A DNA stretch of 18,624 bases from CAXTTV01 sp964247295 (lineage in GTDB: Bacteria; Chloroflexota; Ktedonobacteria; Ktedonobacterales; Ktedonobacteraceae): assembly GCA_964247295.1 (NCBI GenBank), contig CAXTTV010000092.1, positions 1 through 18,624 of the forward strand, read 5' to 3'. Below, one piece after another: positions 14,606 to 18,624 of the stretch; position 1 is the stretch's first letter, and each line of letters opens with the position of its first letter. Position numbers and translations under genes: made by a program. A model generated the notes under the pieces. That model made no database searches and had not been told where the DNA came from. It saw only the letters and a list, made by a program, of their open reading frames with translations.

Positions 14606-14721
14606 GTAGGACGGCCCGTTGAGCGCAGCGAGACGTGCCGCTTCTGGCACGAAGCGCCATGGGCAAAGGGCAATCTCCTGCGACCCGAACGGTTGCGCAC
14701 GTCTTCGACGGGCGCTCCTAC
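14606..14721. repeat. Intergenic inverted-repeat element (copy B)
   Basis: GTAGGACGGCCCG (14606-14618) and CGGGCGCTCCTAC (14709-14721) are inverted repeats matching at 11 of 13 positions. The similarity continues inward (CGTTGAG...GACGTGC against CGCACGTCTTCGACG with an insertion), so the 116-bp unit can fold into one long imperfect hairpin. No open frame in it looks coding. It lies between the ABC transporter's stop codon and the TerC promoter. A diverged relative is present at 11568-11661. Confidence 0.5.
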
Positions 14722-14763
14722 TTCTACAATTCCCAACAGACGCGAGTGGTTCCCCTACGAATA

Positions 14764-16638
14764 TTACCGGTAGGCCTCGGCCTGGAGGTTGAACAGATGG
14801 GCATAGCGTCCATCCAGGGTTAGCAGCTCCCGATGGCTACCGCTCTCCACAATTCTACCGTTCTCAATCACATAGATGTGATCGGCCAGGCGAACGGTAC
14901 TGAAGCGGTGACTGATAAAGATCGCGCTTTTGCCCTCCGTCAGGGTTCGGAACTGAGAGAAAAGATCGTACTCGGCCTGGGCATCCAGAGCACTACTGGG
15001 CTCATCCAGAATCAGCACGCGAGCCTCGCGCATAAAAGCGCGTGCCAGTGCGATCTTCTGCCACTCTCCTCCGCTTAGTTGGGTACCATCCTTGAACCAT
15101 TTGCCAAGCATGGTATCGTACGTCGCTGGTAACTTCTCAATTACCGCGTTCGCCCCACTTTTCTGGGCCGCCACCGCGATCTGCTCCTGATTGCTAATCT
15201 TGTCGATCTGCCCAATCCCAATATTCTCGGCGGCACTCATAAAGTAGGTGCCATAGTCCTGGAAGATCACGCCAACCTGAGCGCGGAGCTCATCCAGATT
15301 ATACTCTTTGATATTGCGTCCATTCACCAGGATCTCGCCCTCATCGGGATCATAGAGCCGGGTGAGCAGCTTCACAATCGTCGTTTTACCCGCGCCATTG
15401 CGCCCGACCAGCGCGATCGACTGACCAGGCTGGATCGTGAAGTTTACATTTTTCAATGCCGCCTGCGTCTCTGGATCTTTGCCGGGATAAGTAAAGCTAA
15501 CATCGCGGAACTCCACCGCGATCCCCTTCTCTTGAGGATCACCGACAATGCTCGGAGCCTGAGGTGGCGCGACGATTTTTGGCTGATATTCCAAAAACTC
15601 AAAAAGCGTTGAGATAAACAGATTGTTCTCATAGGTGCTGGAGAAACCATCGAGAATCGACTTGAAATTCTGCCCAACCTGGACCGCGCTCTGCGTATAG
15701 TAGGTCAGGCCGCCCAGAGTAATGCGCCCGGCCACTGCCTGAAGCGCGATAAACAGGTAGATCGCCGAGTTCGCGATGACGCTCACCGCCAGCCAGAGAA
15801 AGTTAATCAGGTAGCGCTTCACCACAATCGCTTTATTTTCTTCGTAGAATTTCGTGGAGAGTCGGCGATACTGCTGAATAAAGAAATCACTGAGATTAAA
15901 AAGCTTAATCTCTTTATTGTAGTTATCGCGAGTCATCAGATCGATATAGTACATCATCTGCCGGCGTTCGGGCGATTGGCGGCGCATCCGGTGATAGCCC
16001 ATCCAGCCATAGCGCGCATTCGCGAAAAAGCCAGGGATCGTCACTATCAGGGCCACAATCGCCAGCCACCACTCCAATTGGAGCAGGATCGCCATCATCG
16101 AAACAAACGTAATGATCGTCTCACCCAGGCCAAAGAACTGGGAGATCATCGAGACCGGTCGATAGTTTGCCTGATCGGTCGCCTGGCGCATCTTGTCGTA
16201 GAATTCTGAGTCCTCAAAAAACGAAAGATCGAGGGTCGCAGCCTTCTCCAGAATCATCAACTGGACCTTCATCGACATTTTCTCTTGTAAAAGTTGTTGC
16301 GTAATATTGCTGAGGGCCGTCAACAGACGGTCCAACAGATTGATCGCCATCTGGATCGCCACCCAGAAAATCACCATCGTAAAGATCTTCGTAGTGAGCG
16401 ACTGGACCACGCTATCAATTACCTGCTTGGTAATCCAGATCGTCAAAGCCGGGACCACACCCTGGATCAGCCCGAGCAGCCCAAGCGTTAATGTGAGGGG
16501 GGCATTGGCCGACCAGACCAGCTTTAGCACACGTGGCAGACTTGCCAGAGCCGAAAAGATCTGCCTGATCTTAAAACCTGGCTTCTCATCCTTTTGGGGA
16601 TCAGCGGAGCGTGTCACATAAGGAGTTATTTGAGCCAT
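14764..16638 (-). CDS. ABC exporter half-transporter (fused membrane and ATPase domains)
   Basis: The 624-residue product has an N-terminal cytoplasmic segment, a six-helix type-I exporter membrane domain (about residues 40-340) and a C-terminal nucleotide-binding domain. The ATPase motifs are complete: Walker A G412-R-N-G-A-G-K418-T-T, Q-loop GVIFQDYGTYF, signature LSGGEWQKIALARA, Walker B VLILDEPSSALD (D545, E546), and switch histidine in ISHRFSTVRLAD. The protein should work as a homodimer, or heterodimer with a second half encoded elsewhere, and drive export of a lipid, drug or peptide; the substrate cannot be read from sequence. ATG 16638 has only a distant AGAGGAAG. It follows the HEAT-like gene by 99 bp on the same strand, so the pair may share a transcript. 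No intrinsic terminator is seen after it. Confidence 0.92.
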   Translation of the reverse strand: MAQITPYVTRSADPQKDEKPGFKIRQIFSALASLPRVLKLVWSANAPLTLTLGLLGLIQGVVPALTIWITKQVIDSVVQSLTTKIFTMVIFWVAIQMAINLLDRLLTALSNITQQLLQEKMSMKVQLMILEKAATLDLSFFEDSEFYDKMRQATDQANYRPVSMISQFFGLGETIITFVSMMAILLQLEWWLAIVALIVTIPGFFANARYGWMGYHRMRRQSPERRQMMYYIDLMTRDNYNKEIKLFNLSDFFIQQYRRLSTKFYEENKAIVVKRYLINFLWLAVSVIANSAIYLFIALQAVAGRITLGGLTYYTQSAVQVGQNFKSILDGFSSTYENNLFISTLFEFLEYQPKIVAPPQAPSIVGDPQEKGIAVEFRDVSFTYPGKDPETQAALKNVNFTIQPGQSIALVGRNGAGKTTIVKLLTRLYDPDEGEILVNGRNIKEYNLDELRAQVGVIFQDYGTYFMSAAENIGIGQIDKISNQEQIAVAAQKSGANAVIEKLPATYDTMLGKWFKDGTQLSGGEWQKIALARAFMREARVLILDEPSSALDAQAEYDLFSQFRTLTEGKSAIFISHRFSTVRLADHIYVIENGRIVESGSHRELLTLDGRYAHLFNLQAEAYR

Positions 16639-16737
16639 ACGTTGTATTACATCTTCCTCTCATGGACAAACACAGATTGGTATTCCATAGGTTAGAACTA
16701 TGAGGATTGGAGGAAGCAATTCCTGGTATGTGTGGAA

Positions 16738-17271
16738 TCAGGTCAGGGCCTCAGCAATTGTCTGAACCACCTGAGGATTGGAGTCGGTGTGCCATTTCTC
16801 CAATACAGCCTCTATACGGTTGCGGTCCGCCTGGAGCAAGCGTTGGATAGCCACAACGGCCATCTCGCGAACCCGAGCTTGTGAGTGCCCGGCAGCCTTA
16901 TAGAGGTTAGAGATCTCCACCTGCCACCAATCGGGTCGGATAATCGCGATCTGCCCCGAAGTAATCGCTGCGGCAGCCGGAAAGATTTCCTCGCCAGGCT
17001 GGCTAATCGCGCGATCGCTCCAGACATCCAAAAGATACTCGATGCGTTCAGCCGGAGTTTCCGGGCCCATCAACAGACGAATAATGACACCCGCGAACAG
17101 GTCCAACGTCGCCACATGTATCATCTGATGCTGTTCTAACGTGAGCAGGTATCGCTCCAGTGGATCGGGATCGTTTTTGCTGAGTGCGGCCAGCGTAAAG
17201 TATTCCAGGTCCATATAGACATTCGAGAGGTTATAGTCATCAGGCAGTTTGAATGGCTGAGAAGCACCCAT
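16738..17271 (-). CDS. Small HEAT-like helical protein of unknown function
   Basis: This 177-residue acidic protein is entirely helical in appearance, without signal peptide or membrane segment. The C-terminal 60 residues (about 118-175) resemble HEAT/armadillo repeats: HSQARVREMAVVAIQRLLQADRNRIEAVLEKW and then the second unit beginning TDSNPQVVQTIAEAL. The N-terminal part (DLEYFTLAALSKNDPDPLERYLLTLEQH) is not recognised. A scaffold or partner-binding role is possible but no function is assigned. ATG 17271 has GGGGGAA about nine bases upstream. An extended -10 lies at 17323-17331. It is followed by the ABC exporter on the same strand, a loose hint that they are related in function. Confidence 0.7.
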   Translation of the reverse strand: MGASQPFKLPDDYNLSNVYMDLEYFTLAALSKNDPDPLERYLLTLEQHQMIHVATLDLFAGVIIRLLMGPETPAERIEYLLDVWSDRAISQPGEEIFPAAAAITSGQIAIIRPDWWQVEISNLYKAAGHSQARVREMAVVAIQRLLQADRNRIEAVLEKWHTDSNPQVVQTIAEALT

Positions 17272-17322
17272 GAAAATGTTCCCCCGTGCTAACGATAAGC
17301 CAAATCAGGTATGCAGACCCCT

Positions 17323-17331
17323 ATTGTATCA
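17323..17331 (-). promoter_or_regulatory. Extended -10 promoter of the HEAT-like gene
   Basis: On the minus strand TGATACAAT combines the TGn extension with TACAAT (five of six matches to TATAAT). No good -35 is present, as is common with extended -10 promoters. The leader would be about 45 nt. Confidence 0.45.
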
Positions 17332-17353
17332 CATAGGTTGGGGAGAATAGTGA

Positions 17354-17377
17354 GTGGGTGCTGTGGTAAGCACCCAC
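17354..17377 (-). terminator. Hairpin after the tandem-repeat lipoprotein gene
   Basis: GTGGGTGCT (17354-17362) and AGCACCCAC (17369-17377) form a perfect nine-pair stem with a six-base loop, 22 bp beyond the stop codon. The following minus-strand bases (TCACTATTCTCC) are only weakly T-rich, so termination efficiency is uncertain. Confidence 0.55.
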
Positions 17378-17398
17378 CAACGAGACTCATCTAGAAGC

Positions 17399-18268
17399 TT
17401 ATTTCGCCATTACATCACCGCAAGCGATCGTATCAGCATCGGTCAGCTTAGAGAGATCTGGGCCATTATGAACCGTGATATACCAGTGGCTATTGATCGC
17501 GCTCACATTATCAACCGTCGTTGTGGATGTCGCGTTGCCCAGGGCATCGGCCTTCAATGAATTTAGCTTGTACTGTTGTGGGCCCTGAGCCATACAATTC
17601 CCCTGGTTAAGCGAAAGCATATGATCCGAGTTCCCCTTCAAACCATAGACCGAGACCTTCACTATCAGTTTGCCGTTCTGGATCGCCAGATTCGTACTTC
17701 CACTGGTAGATTGGTTCTCACTCAGAGCATTCGCCATTGCCACCTGGACGGCTTGATTGATCGCCTTTGTATTTTTCGTCTGGGCCTGGAAATTCACAAT
17801 ATTACCGCAAGAGATTGCTATCTGCTCGGCCCCAATCTTATCTGTTGTATTGTGGACATTCACATACCAGCCCTTCTCCGGAATACCACCGTCCACATTG
17901 GGGATAGTCGTCACCGCGTTTGCTACCCCCTGATCGTTCGCGACCAGATTTTTTAGCTCGTAAGCCACTGTATCTTTATTTGAGGCTCGGCTGCAACTAC
18001 CCTCATAAATATAAGCAGTATGTGTACTACCGGGTTGGAAGCCAGCCAGCGCCATCTGCACCGTCAACTTGTGATCTTTCGTATCCCAGCTCAAGGCAGT
18101 TGTGCCCAGAGGTGTATGTCTTAGTAGAGCAATCGCCTTTGTCGACGATATAGCGGAGCCTGAGCCATTTGAGGTGTTTGTAGAGCCTCCGCAAGCACTC
18201 AGGAAGAACAAGCTTACGAGACCAGGAAGCAATAGGAAGAATCCGTAAAGACGTTTAGAGGTCAGCAT
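17399..18268 (-). CDS. Lipoprotein with two tandem CHRD-like repeats
   Basis: The 289-residue product has a classical lipoprotein signal: SKR, a hydrophobic core, and the lipobox FFLSAC with Cys26, followed by a Ser/Gly/Asn-rich tether. The mature part holds two copies of one unit, about residues 57-157 and 188-286. Each has a Gly-Asn/Ser-Cys pair with the second Cys near the end (GSC...ISCGN; GNC...IACGD), a Val-rich strand, and a GWYVNVHN or HWYITVHN block. The pattern suggests a beta-sandwich like CHRD domains with one disulfide per unit, but this family call is tentative. It should lie on the outer face of the membrane; function unknown. ATG 18268 is chosen for its GGAGAG five to seven bases upstream; the frame upstream to 18340 is not supported. 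No partner gene is visible on either side. Confidence 0.78.
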   Translation of the reverse strand: MLTSKRLYGFFLLLPGLVSLFFLSACGGSTNTSNGSGSAISSTKAIALLRHTPLGTTALSWDTKDHKLTVQMALAGFQPGSTHTAYIYEGSCSRASNKDTVAYELKNLVANDQGVANAVTTIPNVDGGIPEKGWYVNVHNTTDKIGAEQIAISCGNIVNFQAQTKNTKAINQAVQVAMANALSENQSTSGSTNLAIQNGKLIVKVSVYGLKGNSDHMLSLNQGNCMAQGPQQYKLNSLKADALGNATSTTTVDNVSAINSHWYITVHNGPDLSKLTDADTIACGDVMAK

Positions 18269-18513
18269 AAAATCTCTCCATCTTATTAGGGGCGAAAGTG
18301 CCCATACCACACAACCACATATCCACCAGGGGTATCCCAATCTAAAAAAGGAACGAGATCTTCTTACCAGGAACGGAGGTCACAAACGCCGTTTTCCCAG
18401 TAGATTGCCTGCTCTCCGAGACCATGGGAGGCCGATCCTCGCCGTAAGCAAGTGACTTCTCTACGGGGTTCGTAGCATCCGTGTTGCCTGGAGACCTTCA
18501 TCACCGATATTTC

Positions 18514-18541
18514 CCAACAGAGTCGCATGCGACTCTGTTGG
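18514..18541. repeat. Perfect 28-bp palindrome near the right edge
   Basis: The left arm CCAACAGAGTCGCA (18514-18527) is followed with no spacer by its exact reverse complement. It is too symmetric to be chance and has no T tract beside it, so it resembles a binding site or a repeat core more than a terminator. The motif TTCCCAACAGA at its left end recurs next to element B (14731-14741), and a looser form TTTCCAACAAGA at 11702-11713 precedes the MFS terminator. The remainder of the gap, 18269-18624, shows only the lipoprotein's leader and no gene I can support. Confidence 0.6.
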
Positions 18542-18624
18542 CACATTCCCTATGTTCCCCAAAGAAGGGATGTGGGAAGGGAAAGGGTGTTTTCGCTTTT
18601 CCCACCTTGCCATCGCCCGTAGAT

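Noticed and set aside
18269..18340. N-terminal extension of the tandem-repeat lipoprotein
   Set aside because: It would put 24 Trp-rich residues before a classical lipoprotein signal, while ATG 18268 has GGAGAG at ideal distance.

Overview
The window most resembles the chromosome of a Ktedonobacteria-like member of the Chloroflexota. This is an inference from gene style: a zinc-ribbon Ser/Thr kinase with a Pro-rich linker and an extracytoplasmic binding domain, a long PAS/GAF soluble histidine kinase, an HTH-GAF regulator, lipoproteins with Gram-positive-like spacing, and a moderately GC-rich composition with structured intergenic repeats. No rRNA, tRNA, CRISPR array, transposase or phage gene was seen.

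Layout. Positions 1-635 (minus) hold the N-terminal part of a GT4 glycosyltransferase, cut by the window edge and preceded by an almost perfect sigma-70-type promoter. Next to that promoter is a 154-bp element with 17-bp perfect terminal inverted repeats and a 9-bp near-perfect flanking duplication, which looks like a MITE. Then come an HTH-GAF regulator (1122-2210, plus), a terminator, and an FGGY sugar kinase of gluconokinase type (2438-3937, plus).

Positions 4125-8511 (plus) form a two-gene unit. The first gene encodes a zinc ribbon, a Ser/Thr protein kinase, a Pro-rich linker, a membrane segment and a periplasmic-binding-protein-like ectodomain. The second encodes a lipoprotein with a clearly paralogous binding domain fused to a von Willebrand A domain with an intact MIDAS. 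Kinase and lipoprotein thus place related ligand-binding modules outside the membrane, one wired to intracellular phosphorylation and one to a metal-dependent adhesion domain. This is the best candidate in the window for a little-described signalling system.

From 8518 to the end every gene lies on the minus strand. They are a 936-residue PAS-PAS-GAF histidine kinase with an N-terminal AhpD-like domain that seems to have lost both redox cysteines, a sugar-porter MFS transporter with a 22-bp palindrome upstream, a TerC-family membrane protein, an ABC exporter half-transporter, a small HEAT-like protein, and a lipoprotein made of two tandem repeats. The TerC gene is preceded by a well-formed yybP-ykoY (Mn2+) riboswitch and a candidate Shine-Dalgarno-sequestering switch. 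Two intergenic spacers (11.57-11.66 kb and 14.61-14.72 kb) appear to carry diverged copies of one small inverted-repeat element, and the right end holds a perfect 28-bp palindrome.
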